Source: Bifidobacterium pullorum DSM 20433 (GTDB lineage Bacteria; Actinomycetota; Actinomycetes; Actinomycetales; Bifidobacteriaceae). Taken from it: a stretch of DNA of 64,000 nt. Made by a program: the position numbers and the translations under genes. The DNA lies in contig NZ_JDUI01000010.1 of the NCBI RefSeq assembly GCF_000771405.1, positions 62,001 through 126,000 on the forward strand, written 5' to 3'. Each line of letters opens with the position of its first letter. Within the stretch, counting starts at the first letter, position 1. The notes under the pieces were generated by a model, which had not been told where the DNA came from, searched no databases, and was given only the letters and a program-made list of their open reading frames with translations. Positions 1 to 7,701 of the stretch are shown in pieces.

Positions 1-696
1 GTATTCGCGCGATTCGAGCTCGGCCTGGGCCACGGCGGTCTGGAACGTCACGTCCCACAGGCCCGGGGCTTCCTTCTGATAGGCCTCGCCGCGCTTGAGG
101 TTACGCAGGAAGGCGCGCTGCGCCACGCGCTGCGGATGCTCGCCGATGGTGTGATAGGTCTGCGACCAGTCGATCGACAGGCCGAGCTTGCGCCACAGCG
201 CTTCGAACTGCTGCTCGTCCTGCGCGGTGAGCTTCTCGCACAGCTCGATGAAGTTCCTGCGGCTGATCGGCACCTGGTCCTTGGCGTCGATCTTCTTGCC
301 GTCGGTGCCCTCGAACGGGGGCTTGAAGTCCGGATCGTACTTCAGCGAGGTGTCCACGCGCACGCCGTAGTAGTTCTGCACGCGGCGCTCGGTGGGCAGG
401 CCGTTGTCGTCCCAGCCCATCGGGTAGAACACGTCATAGCCGCGCATGCGCTTGAACCGCGCGATCACGTCGGTGTGCGTGTAGGAGAACACATGGCCCA
501 CGTGCAGCGAACCGGAGACGGTGGGCGGCGGGGTGTCGATCGAATACACGGCCTTGCGGTCGCGCGTGCCCTGGAACCGGTACGTGCCGTTGTCGTCCCA
601 GACGCCGCGCCACTTGTCCTCGAGACCGTCGACGCCCACCTTGTCGGGAAGGGGCGTCAGATGCGCATTGATGATGGTGTTCTGGCTCTGTGTCAT
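1..696 (-). CDS. valS: Valyl-tRNA synthetase, N-terminal part (gene runs off the left edge)
   Basis: Class I aminoacyl-tRNA synthetase that charges tRNA-Val in the cytoplasm. The visible 232 residues start MTQSQNTIINAHLTPLPDKV and carry the HIGH-type signature PPPTVSGSLHVGHVFSYTHTD near residues 52-72, followed by the conserved GWDDNGLPTERRVQ stretch. The ValRS-like context around the HVGH motif separates it from IleRS and LeuRS. The editing domain and KMSKS loop would lie left of the window. The ATG at 694-696 has no Shine-Dalgarno; a TAGACT box ends 7 nt upstream, so the mRNA is probably leaderless. The promoter overlaps the 3' end of the upstream minus-strand gene, only 21 nt away. Confidence 0.93.
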   Translation of the reverse strand, partial: MTQSQNTIINAHLTPLPDKVGVDGLEDKWRGVWDDNGTYRFQGTRDRKAVYSIDTPPPTVSGSLHVGHVFSYTHTDVIARFKRMRGYDVFYPMGWDDNGLPTERRVQNYYGVRVDTSLKYDPDFKPPFEGTDGKKIDAKDQVPISRRNFIELCEKLTAQDEQQFEALWRKLGLSIDWSQTYHTIGEHPQRVAQRAFLRNLKRGEAYQKEAPGLWDVTFQTAVAQAELESREY

Positions 697-703
697 ACAG
701 GCC

Positions 704-709
704 AGTCTA
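704..709 (-). promoter_or_regulatory. -10 box of a probable leaderless valS promoter
   Basis: TAGACT on the minus strand, 7 nt before the valS ATG, with no ribosome-binding site between. A TANNNT box at this distance puts the transcription start on or next to the A of the start codon. The spacing is seen; leaderless transcription is inferred. Confidence 0.55.
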
Positions 710-717
710 GAAATCCG

Positions 718-2259
718 TTACGACAGCGCGATTTCGGTGAGCGGCAGCCAACGGTCCGCCATATTCGTCACGTATCCGACGAGTCGCGGCTTGGCCGCCA
801 CGAACGTATGGCACGAGTACAGCCAGTCGCTGGCGGAGTCCTCGCTGACGGTGCGCGCGAACTGGTGCAGCCCGTCCAGATACGACTGCTCGTCCGTCGC
901 GCTCATCGCCGCCTGGTACTGCTCCTGCGCCTGCGAATCGGTGTATCGGGAGAGCGACTGCGGGTCGGCGTAGCGGGCCGCGGAAAACTCCCCCTCCTCC
1001 GTCTGCAGGGTCAGGTCGAACTGGCGTGAGTCGATGCGCACCTGGTATTCGGCGTCGTCCAACGCCTCGACGTTGACGGGCACGCCGCCCTGCTGGATCT
1101 GCGAGGCGATGGTGGAGGCGAGCGCGGCGTACCGTTGGCTGACGACGAACCGCAGTCCGCCGCCGTAGTAGGAGGTGCCGAAGTACGAGGCGAGCGACGC
1201 CCCCTTGTTCAGATCGTAGGGGAACAGGTCGGTCAGGTTTTCGTAGCCGGGGTCAAGCGGTCCGATCGGCCCGCCGAGTTCCTGCGAGGCCTCCGCGGTC
1301 GACTGCGTGATCGCGGTGGTGTCGACCAGATAGCGCACGGCCTGCCGCATCTGCGAGTCCGACATGATCGAGTCGGCGTCGTTATTGAACACCAGCGTGG
1401 TCTTGTTCAGGCTCTCCCCGGTCGTCACGGTCAGCGTGGGGTCCTCCGTCAGCGTCTGGGCGGTGTCCGCGTCGAGCGGCAGCGCCATGTCGATCTGGCC
1501 GTCGCGCAGCGCGTCGACCATGGCCGTCTCGTCGGCGAAGTACCGGACGGTGATCTGCGAGGATGCCGGCTTGCTGCCCCAGTATGCGTTGTTGCCGCGC
1601 AGCGTGATCGACACTCCCGGCCGGAATTCGGCGATGGTGAACGGTCCGGAGCCGGCGGACTGCCGGGCGTAGTCGGTGTCGGCCTCCTCGTCGTAGACGA
1701 TGCCGGCGCGTCCCGCCAGCCTGCGCGGCAGCGTCGGATCCGGTTCGGACAGGGTGATGGTGACGGTGGTCGCGTCGGGGTTGGACACCTCGGCGATGCC
1801 GTCCAGTTGGTCGGCGCCGACGTAGTTCTGCTGGATGATCTGCTGCAGGGACCAGACCACGTCGGATGAGTCCAGGGTGTGTCCGTTGGCGAATTTGAGG
1901 TGTTGGCGCAGCGTGAACGTGTAGGTCAGACCGTCCTTGGACGCCTTCCACTCGCTGGCCAGACCCGGCGTCAAGGCGTTGTCCTGATCGCGGGACACGA
2001 GCGTTTCGTAGACGTTGCCCAGCAGCACCTGTTCGAGTTCGGCGTTCTCCTCGGTGCGGATGTCCACGGAGGAGGGGCCTCCGGGGATGCCGATGGTGAC
2101 GGCCGTGTCCGATTGCAGGGTGCCGTCGCCGTTGATGATATGCCGGTCCCGCAGCAGGGTCCACCCCGTCCAGAGCAGCATGCAGAGTGCGGCGGCTACC
2201 GCGATGAAGATGAGCCAACGCTTCCATGCGCTGTGCCGGTGGGTGCTGTGGGTACGCAT
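718..2259 (-). CDS. Peptide/oligopeptide ABC transporter substrate-binding protein (family 5)
   Basis: 513-residue extracytoplasmic solute receptor of the SBP_bac_5 (OppA/DppA) family, expected to deliver peptides or similar ligands to an ABC permease. A basic N-terminus and one hydrophobic helix (about residues 14-36) form a signal anchor. The Cys in ALCMLLW does not fit a good lipobox, so the protein may be membrane-anchored rather than lipidated. Family hallmarks include NVYETLV, LASEWKASKDGLTYTFTLR and the GSGPFTIAEFRPG segment. No permease or ATPase genes adjoin it, so it is an orphan receptor whose transporter must lie elsewhere. A TAGACT box 7 nt before the ATG suggests a leaderless mRNA. 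It follows nth on the same strand after 37 nt. Substrate unknown. Confidence 0.85.
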   Translation of the reverse strand: MRTHSTHRHSAWKRWLIFIAVAAALCMLLWTGWTLLRDRHIINGDGTLQSDTAVTIGIPGGPSSVDIRTEENAELEQVLLGNVYETLVSRDQDNALTPGLASEWKASKDGLTYTFTLRQHLKFANGHTLDSSDVVWSLQQIIQQNYVGADQLDGIAEVSNPDATTVTITLSEPDPTLPRRLAGRAGIVYDEEADTDYARQSAGSGPFTIAEFRPGVSITLRGNNAYWGSKPASSQITVRYFADETAMVDALRDGQIDMALPLDADTAQTLTEDPTLTVTTGESLNKTTLVFNNDADSIMSDSQMRQAVRYLVDTTAITQSTAEASQELGGPIGPLDPGYENLTDLFPYDLNKGASLASYFGTSYYGGGLRFVVSQRYAALASTIASQIQQGGVPVNVEALDDAEYQVRIDSRQFDLTLQTEEGEFSAARYADPQSLSRYTDSQAQEQYQAAMSATDEQSYLDGLHQFARTVSEDSASDWLYSCHTFVAAKPRLVGYVTNMADRWLPLTEIALS

Positions 2260-2266
2260 GGTTCCG

Positions 2267-2272
2267 AGTCTA
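2267..2272 (-). promoter_or_regulatory. -10 box of a probable leaderless promoter for the substrate-binding protein
   Basis: TAGACT on the minus strand ends exactly 7 nt before the ATG at 2259, and no Shine-Dalgarno is visible. Same layout as valS. Confidence 0.5.
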
Positions 2273-2296
2273 ATCGGAACAATTGAATATCGGCTG

Positions 2297-2956
2297 TCAG
2301 CGGACCGACGGGCAGGTGTCGTTCAGCGGGCAGGTCTCGCAGTCGGGGCGGCGGGCGTGGCAGGTGGCGCGGCCGTGCAAGATGAGTCGGTGCGACAGGT
2401 CCGTCCATTCCTCGGGTGGGAAGCAGGCCGTGATTTCGCGTTCGATACGCGCCGGGTCGGGCGTGTCGCCGTTCCAGTCGCTGCGCCAGCGCAAGCGGCC
2501 CGTCACTCGGATCACATGCGTGTCCACGGGGAATCCCGGCACGCCGAATGCGTTGCCGAGCACCACGTTCGCCGTTTTGCGGCCGACTCCGGGCAGCGTG
2601 ACCAGTTCGTCCATCGTGTCGGGCACCTGGCCGTGGAACCGTGACTCCAACTGGGCGGCCAAGGCGATGATGTTGCGGGTCTTGGCATGGTAGAAGCCGA
2701 TCGGACGGATGATGTCCTCCACCCGTTGGGGGTCCGCGGCGGCCAGCGCGGCGGCGGTGGGATACTGCGCGAACAGCGTGGGCGTCACCGTGTTCACGCG
2801 CCGGTCCGTGGTCTGGGCGCTGAGCACCGTGGCCACCACCAGCTGGAACGGGGAGTCGAAATCCAACGCGCATTTCGGTTCAGGGAACACCTGGCACAGC
2901 ACCGCGTACTCGTCGTGCATGCGCTTGAGTCGCGCGGCTTTGGACTCTCGCGGCAT
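2297..2956 (-). CDS. nth: Endonuclease III (DNA glycosylase/AP lyase)
   Basis: Base-excision-repair enzyme that removes oxidised pyrimidines and cleaves the abasic site. The 219-residue product shows the helix-hairpin-helix LPGVGRKTANVV with the catalytic Lys, the catalytic Asp in PVDTHVIRV, and the C-terminal 4Fe-4S ligand pattern C-x6-C-x2-C-x5-C (CHARRPDCETCPLNDTC). A longer reading frame exists upstream, but MPRESKAARLKRMHDEY is the natural start because its ATG overlaps the stop codon of glnR (TGATG), implying translational coupling. Length matches the family. Confidence 0.95.
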   Translation of the reverse strand: MPRESKAARLKRMHDEYAVLCQVFPEPKCALDFDSPFQLVVATVLSAQTTDRRVNTVTPTLFAQYPTAAALAAADPQRVEDIIRPIGFYHAKTRNIIALAAQLESRFHGQVPDTMDELVTLPGVGRKTANVVLGNAFGVPGFPVDTHVIRVTGRLRWRSDWNGDTPDPARIEREITACFPPEEWTDLSHRLILHGRATCHARRPDCETCPLNDTCPSVR

Positions 2957-3672
2957 CACGCATCCTCCGCGTCGGTCTCGGGCGGGTCGAATCGGTAGCC
3001 CACGTTGCGCACGGTGCCGATCAGATGCTCGTACTCGCCGCCCAGCTTGGCCCGCAGCCGCCGGATATGCACGTCGACGGTGCGGGTGCCGCCGTAATAG
3101 TCGTATCCCCACACTTCCTGCAGCAGCTGCGCGCGTGTCAGCACGTGTCCGGGATGCTGCATCAGGTATTTGAGCAGCTCGAACTCCTTGTATGCCAGGT
3201 CCAGCGGTTCGCCGCGCAGGCTGGCCGTGTAGCTGTTGACGTCCAACGCCAGATCGCCGTAGCGCAGCATGCCTGAATCGTCGTTCTCCACGGAATCCGG
3301 TTCATGGCCGTGCGCTGCGGGAGCGGCGGCGCTGCGTTCGGCGACCAGCCGCAGCCGGCCCTCGACCTCGGCGGGCGAGGCGGAGGCGAGCACCATGTCG
3401 GTGATGCCCCATGCGGCGTTGACCACGGGGAATCCGCCTTCGGTCAGGATCAGGATGATCGGCAGCTGGAAGCCCGAGGCGTGGATCATGCGGCAGACGG
3501 TCCGTGCGGTCGCCAGGTCGTCGCGGGCGTCGATGAAGAGAATCGTCTGGTCGGGCAGCCGCACGATGTCGGCCACGTCCAGCGGCAGCACGCGGACACG
3601 GTGGGAGAGCAGCGCCAGCGACGGCAGCACGGTGGCCGGGTCGGCCGCCACCGTCATCAGCGTCAGATCCAT
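2956..3672 (-). CDS. glnR: GlnR-like OmpR-family transcriptional regulator
   Basis: 238-residue atypical response regulator. Residues 1-110 are a receiver-like domain with the GlnR-typical run LFIDARDDLATARTVCRMI; the C-terminal half is a winged helix with YKEFELLKYLMQHPGHVLTR, VWGYDYYGGTRTVDVHIRRLRAKL and LIGTVRNVGYRF. The close match to the actinobacterial GlnR pattern suggests control of nitrogen-assimilation genes. I chose the ATG at 3670-3672 (MDLTLMTVAAD) because GGAAGGGG sits about 9 nt upstream and the match to GlnR starts there. An in-frame ATG at 3792 lacks a ribosome-binding site. The stop overlaps the nth start. No histidine kinase gene is adjacent, as expected for GlnR. Confidence 0.88.
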   Translation of the reverse strand: MDLTLMTVAADPATVLPSLALLSHRVRVLPLDVADIVRLPDQTILFIDARDDLATARTVCRMIHASGFQLPIILILTEGGFPVVNAAWGITDMVLASASPAEVEGRLRLVAERSAAAPAAHGHEPDSVENDDSGMLRYGDLALDVNSYTASLRGEPLDLAYKEFELLKYLMQHPGHVLTRAQLLQEVWGYDYYGGTRTVDVHIRRLRAKLGGEYEHLIGTVRNVGYRFDPPETDAEDA

Positions 3673-3865
3673 CACTGCCGGCCCCTTCCCTTCCAATCTG
3701 TGAACGTAAACGCGGTCCGCGATTGCGCCGCTGGCTTGGATTGTACGTGCGGGTTCGGCCAAAACGGCGGATATGGCGCAGTATGTGGACATCGTCGACT
3801 ACATTGGTTACACAGGAACGATGCGATCGCCCTGACGGGCAATCACCCTGAGGAAAGGGGCGGCC

Positions 3866-4618
3866 ATGGCCGGAACGCAGGCGTCGACGGCGGGTAACGG
3901 CGTGATCCCGTGGTCCCGAGTGGTGCCGGAACAGATCTGCGCCTATGCGGCGTTGTTCGCGGCGTCGATGATCTCCCCGATGCGTGACGCGAGCGGGGCC
4001 GTGAGCGTGACGTTCGCGGTGGTTCCCGTGGCGGTGATCATGGTGGTGTTCATCTGGCATTCGCCACTGCGGGATGGTATGGCGGGGCGTCTGATCGCCG
4101 GGATCGGCGGCGTGTTGTCGTTGGCGTGCGCGGTGGTGCGGACGTTGGGCCATGTGTTCTTCCCCGCGGTCGCCACCGGGGCCGAAAGCTCGTCGTCGGC
4201 CGTGCTGTATCCGCAGGAGACGTGGGCCGCAGGCGTCGTGGGGTTGCTGGTGCTGCTGGTGCTGGTGTCGTTTGGTCGGCAGATGGCCCGTGAGGACCGG
4301 TCCCATCTGATCCGGTCGTTGTCTCACGGGGTGACCGACGGGGTGGCGATGATCGCCGCGCCCGGGTGGTGTTTCCTGCCCGACCTGATTGTGGCGTGCC
4401 GTGGCGGCGTGTCCGGAAACGCCGCGGTGGCGGCTTGGGCTGGCTGCGCGGTGATTGTGGTGCTGGCGGTGCTGCTGGGGGCCGCCTCCTGCAAGTGGGC
4501 GTGCGATGTGAATCCGACGCCGAGGGTCGCGCGGCCGTGGCTGGGTGTCGGGCTGATGCCGGTGCTGTTCATGGGGCCGGTGGTGGCGGTCGCCAGCCTG
4601 GTTGTGGAACTGGTGTAA
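3866..4618 (+). CDS. Hypothetical multi-pass membrane protein
   Basis: 250 residues with about six hydrophobic segments (for example around residues 25-45, 50-65, 75-95, 118-135, 185-205 and 225-245) and few charged residues. I do not recognise the family. The ATG has a good Shine-Dalgarno (GAGGAAAGGGG) about 5 nt upstream. It is transcribed divergently from glnR; the 193-bp gap must hold both promoters, so regulation by GlnR is possible but unproven. A strong hairpin follows it. Confidence 0.75.
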   Translation: MAGTQASTAGNGVIPWSRVVPEQICAYAALFAASMISPMRDASGAVSVTFAVVPVAVIMVVFIWHSPLRDGMAGRLIAGIGGVLSLACAVVRTLGHVFFPAVATGAESSSSAVLYPQETWAAGVVGLLVLLVLVSFGRQMAREDRSHLIRSLSHGVTDGVAMIAAPGWCFLPDLIVACRGGVSGNAAVAAWAGCAVIVVLAVLLGAASCKWACDVNPTPRVARPWLGVGLMPVLFMGPVVAVASLVVELV

Positions 4619-4685
4619 TCCGACGCCGGCGGGCCAGCCGTCGCTGGCTTGGGCCGCTACATGCTCGGATGCCGATGCATATACG

Positions 4686-4722
4686 TGCGGGGGCGCACGG
4701 CATGTCACCGTGCGCCCCCGCA
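4686..4722. terminator. Bidirectional hairpin between convergent genes
   Basis: A perfect 15-bp GC-rich stem (arms 4686-4700 and 4708-4722, loop CATGTCA) lies between the plus-strand membrane protein and the minus-strand ppa. There is no clear U-tract on either side. The convergent position makes a shared terminator likely. Confidence 0.65.
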
Positions 4723-4743
4723 ATCATCTGGTGGGGAGACGAA

Positions 4744-5238
4744 TCACTCGCCCTGGGCGGCGAGGCGCTCCTTGGCGGCCACGATCTCCTTCTCGGCCTC
4801 GGCGACGCCGGCCCAGTAGTCGCCGGGCATGACTTCCTTGCCGGGCTCCAGGGCCTTGTACTGCTCGAAGAAGTGCTTGATTTCGGCCTTGTGGTACTCG
4901 GAGACGTCGTCGATGTCCTTGATGTCGTCGAAACGCACGTCGGCGGGCACGCACAGCACCTTGTCGTCGCCGCCGGCCTCGTCGACCATGTGGTACAGGC
5001 CCACGGCGCGGCACTCGACCACGCAGCCCGGGAACACCGAGTTCGGGATCATGACCAGGGCGTCGAGCGGATCGCCGTCCTCGCCGAGGGTGCCGTCGAT
5101 GTAGCCGTAGTCGTCCGGGTAGCCCATCGAGGTGAACAGCGTGCGGTCCAGGAACACGCGGCCGGTCTCATGGTCGACCTCGTACTTGTTCTTGGAACCA
5201 CGCGGGATCTCCACCACGACGTTGAAGGTTTCTGCCAT
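4744..5238 (-). CDS. ppa: Inorganic pyrophosphatase
   Basis: Soluble family I pyrophosphatase that hydrolyses PPi and pulls biosynthetic reactions forward. The 164-residue protein has the family landmarks [23 protein letters not shown], the metal-binding [18 protein letters not shown] segment (here [16 protein letters not shown]) and [37 protein letters not shown] directly precedes the ATG. It lies 61 nt downstream of glgE on the same strand, with a possible TATCGT -10 box at 5280-5285, so it may have its own promoter. Confidence 0.96.
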   Translation of the reverse strand: MAETFNVVVEIPRGSKNKYEVDHETGRVFLDRTLFTSMGYPDDYGYIDGTLGEDGDPLDALVMIPNSVFPGCVVECRAVGLYHMVDEAGGDDKVLCVPADVRFDDIKDIDDVSEYHKAEIKHFFEQYKALEPGKEVMPGDYWAGVAEAEKEIVAAKERLAAQGE

Positions 5239-5299
5239 TGTCTTCCTCCTTAGGAAGGTCAGCTGGATGTTCGTTACCTACGATACCTCAGTGCGGGCT

Positions 5300-7510
5300 T
5301 CAGCCCTGGACGCTGAGGATGTGCGCCACGTCGGCCCACGGGGCGAGCGAGACGAAGTTGTCCCAGCCCCACTGGAACTCGCGGCCGGTCAGCTCGTCGC
5401 GCACGGTGACGGCACGGTCGGTCGGCAGACCGAGCTCGGGCAGTTCGATGTGCACGGTGGACTGGTGCGCGTTGTAGCCGTCCAGGTTCACGATCACGAT
5501 CAGCGTGTCAGCCTGACCGGTGCCGGTCAGTTCGGCCGGCGTGTGGCGGGCGAACGCCAGGATGGACGGATCCGAGGTGGGCAGCACCGTCAGGTTGTGG
5601 TAGCTGTGGGTGGCCGGATGGTTGCGGCGAATCTCGTTGAGCGAGCCGAGCAGTTCGGCGATGCCGTACTTGTCCGCCTCCTTCCAGTCACGCACCTTGA
5701 TCTCGTACTTCTCGTTGTCGATCTGCTCCTCGAAGCCCGGACGCTGGCGGTTCTCGATCAGCTCGTAGCCGTTGTAGATGCCCCACGAGGGCGATCCCAT
5801 GGCGGCGAGCACCGCGCGCACGGCGTGGCCGGCGATGCCGTTGTCGCGCACGTAGGCGGTCAGGATGTCCGGCGTGGTGGGCCAGAAGGTGTTGTGCTGG
5901 TAGTAGCCCTCGTTGCCGTTGGTTTCGAGCAGGTACTCGGCCAGCTCCTCCTTGGTGTTGCGCCACGGGAAGTAGCAGTGCGACTGCGTGAAGCCCACGT
6001 AGCTCAACGCACGCATCATGCCCGGGCGGGTGAACGCCTCGGCCAGGAACAGGACCTCCGGATGCTTCTTGGTCACCGCGGCGATGACGTCCTGCCAGAA
6101 GCGCACCGGCTTGGTGTGCGGGTTGTCGATGCGGAAGATCGTCACGCCCGCCTCGATCCACAGGTTCATGATGCGCTCGACCTCGCGCTCGATGCCGGGC
6201 ATGTCCGCGTTGAAGTCGATCGGATAGATGTCCTGGTACTTCTTCGGCGGGTTCTCGGCGAACGCGATCGTGCCGTCCGGCTTGATGCGGAACCAGTTCG
6301 GATGCTGCTTGACCCACGGATGGTCGGGGGAGCACTGCAGCGCGAAGTCGAGCGCGATCTCCAGACCCAGCTCGTGGGCGTGGGCCACGAACGCCTTGAA
6401 GTCGTCCATCGTACCCAGCAGCGGGTCCACCGTGTCATGGCCGCCGAGCTCGGAGCCGATGCCGAACGGGGAGCCCGGGTCGTGCGGGCCGGCCACAAGC
6501 GAATTGTTGCGGCCCTTGCGGTTGGTCACGCCGATCGGGAAGATCGGCGGCAGGTAGACGATGTCGAACCCCTCTTCGGCGGCACGGTCCAGACCGGTGA
6601 GCGCGGTCTTGAAATTGCCCTGCACGATTGTGCCGTCCTCGGCACGGTACGCGCCTTCGGAACGCGGGAAGAACTGGTACCAGGCGGCGAAGCTGGACTT
6701 CGGACGCTCGACCTTGAAGCGCTGCGGGCGGCTCTCGGAGATGCCGTCGCGCAGCGGGTGCGTCTTATGCAACGCCTCGATGCGCGGGTTGTCGGCCTCG
6801 GCGAGCCTGGCGGCGGCCGGACGGTCCTTGTCCGACATGCGCTCGGCGGCCTGCTCCAGATGCTTGCGGTCGCGGGCGGACAGATGCGCGTCCGCGGTGT
6901 GCGCCCAACGGTTGAGCATCTCGGCGCCGGTCTCCAGGGCGTTCTCCACGTCGTCGCCGACCTGCACCTTGATGCGGGCGTCGTGCAGCCAGGAGGTGTA
7001 GGTGTCCTCCCAGCCCTCGATGGTTACGGTCCACTCGCCCAGCTGGCGCTTGACGGCGGCGTAGTCCTCATCCCAGGGCTTCAGGTCGCTGTGCTCGCCC
7101 GCCTTGAGCATGACGGTCCACCGGTCGAGACCGGGGTTCGCGCAGGTCATCGCCGCGCGCTGCATCTCACGTCCGCGCGGATTGCGCAGCACGGCGGTGG
7201 CACCGACCTTGGTGCGGCCTTCGATGAACACCTGCGCGGTGACCTCGAACGGCTCGCCGAGCTCGACGCGGGCGGGGAACATGCCCTGCTCGGCGCTCGG
7301 GGTCACGTCCATGACCACGATGCGGCCGAACTGTTCGGGCGAAGTGACGGGGATGGTGGGGGCGGGGACCTCGCCGGCGGCCATAGACTTGGCGGCGGTG
7401 GAAGTCGCGGCCGATGCCGTCTGGGTCCTCGTCGTGCGCTTGCGTGTGCTCCTCTTGGGAGCGGGTTTCTCACTAGCTGTGCGCTTGGATGCGCTGTTGT
7501 TTGTAGCCAT
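5300..7510 (-). CDS. glgE: Alpha-1,4-glucan:maltose-1-phosphate maltosyltransferase
   Basis: GH13_3 enzyme that adds maltosyl units from maltose-1-phosphate to glycogen-like alpha-glucans. The 736-residue product begins with a Lys/Arg/Thr/Ala-rich tail of about 50 residues, then the N-terminal beta domain (GRIVVMDVTP), the AWYQFFPRSEG hallmark, and the catalytic barrel. Putative nucleophile Asp462 is in FRIDNPHTKP and putative acid/base Glu491 in FLAEAFTRP. I chose the ATG at 7510: a TACAAT box ends 7 nt upstream, which fits leaderless translation, while an ATG at 7519 would overlap the box. No treS, pep2 or glgB is nearby, so the rest of the pathway is elsewhere. Confidence 0.92.
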   Translation of the reverse strand: MATNNSASKRTASEKPAPKRSTRKRTTRTQTASAATSTAAKSMAAGEVPAPTIPVTSPEQFGRIVVMDVTPSAEQGMFPARVELGEPFEVTAQVFIEGRTKVGATAVLRNPRGREMQRAAMTCANPGLDRWTVMLKAGEHSDLKPWDEDYAAVKRQLGEWTVTIEGWEDTYTSWLHDARIKVQVGDDVENALETGAEMLNRWAHTADAHLSARDRKHLEQAAERMSDKDRPAAARLAEADNPRIEALHKTHPLRDGISESRPQRFKVERPKSSFAAWYQFFPRSEGAYRAEDGTIVQGNFKTALTGLDRAAEEGFDIVYLPPIFPIGVTNRKGRNNSLVAGPHDPGSPFGIGSELGGHDTVDPLLGTMDDFKAFVAHAHELGLEIALDFALQCSPDHPWVKQHPNWFRIKPDGTIAFAENPPKKYQDIYPIDFNADMPGIEREVERIMNLWIEAGVTIFRIDNPHTKPVRFWQDVIAAVTKKHPEVLFLAEAFTRPGMMRALSYVGFTQSHCYFPWRNTKEELAEYLLETNGNEGYYQHNTFWPTTPDILTAYVRDNGIAGHAVRAVLAAMGSPSWGIYNGYELIENRQRPGFEEQIDNEKYEIKVRDWKEADKYGIAELLGSLNEIRRNHPATHSYHNLTVLPTSDPSILAFARHTPAELTGTGQADTLIVIVNLDGYNAHQSTVHIELPELGLPTDRAVTVRDELTGREFQWGWDNFVSLAPWADVAHILSVQG

Positions 7511-7517
7511 AGTGCCC

Positions 7518-7523
7518 ATTGTA
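7518..7523 (-). promoter_or_regulatory. -10 box of a probable leaderless glgE promoter
   Basis: TACAAT on the minus strand with exactly 7 nt to the ATG at 7510 and no Shine-Dalgarno. Confidence 0.55.
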
Positions 7524-7701
7524 GAGGTCGGGTGCCCTAGCGGGGGTCTGCGTCCCACAAGCCGTTCGGATCGGTTATCCACAACACGCCCGAATCCGGA
7601 ATCGTTCGACCACATCGTCCGGATTCGCCCACCTGCGGAGTCGATCTGTGGCAGGCTCGGAGATAACCCATGGGAGGGATGGGTTGTCGAAAGGAAGATC
7701 G

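Noticed and set aside
3673..3792. N-terminal extension of GlnR from an ATG at 3792
   Set aside because: The added 40 residues do not fit the family, and the ATG at 3672 has the only good ribosome-binding site.
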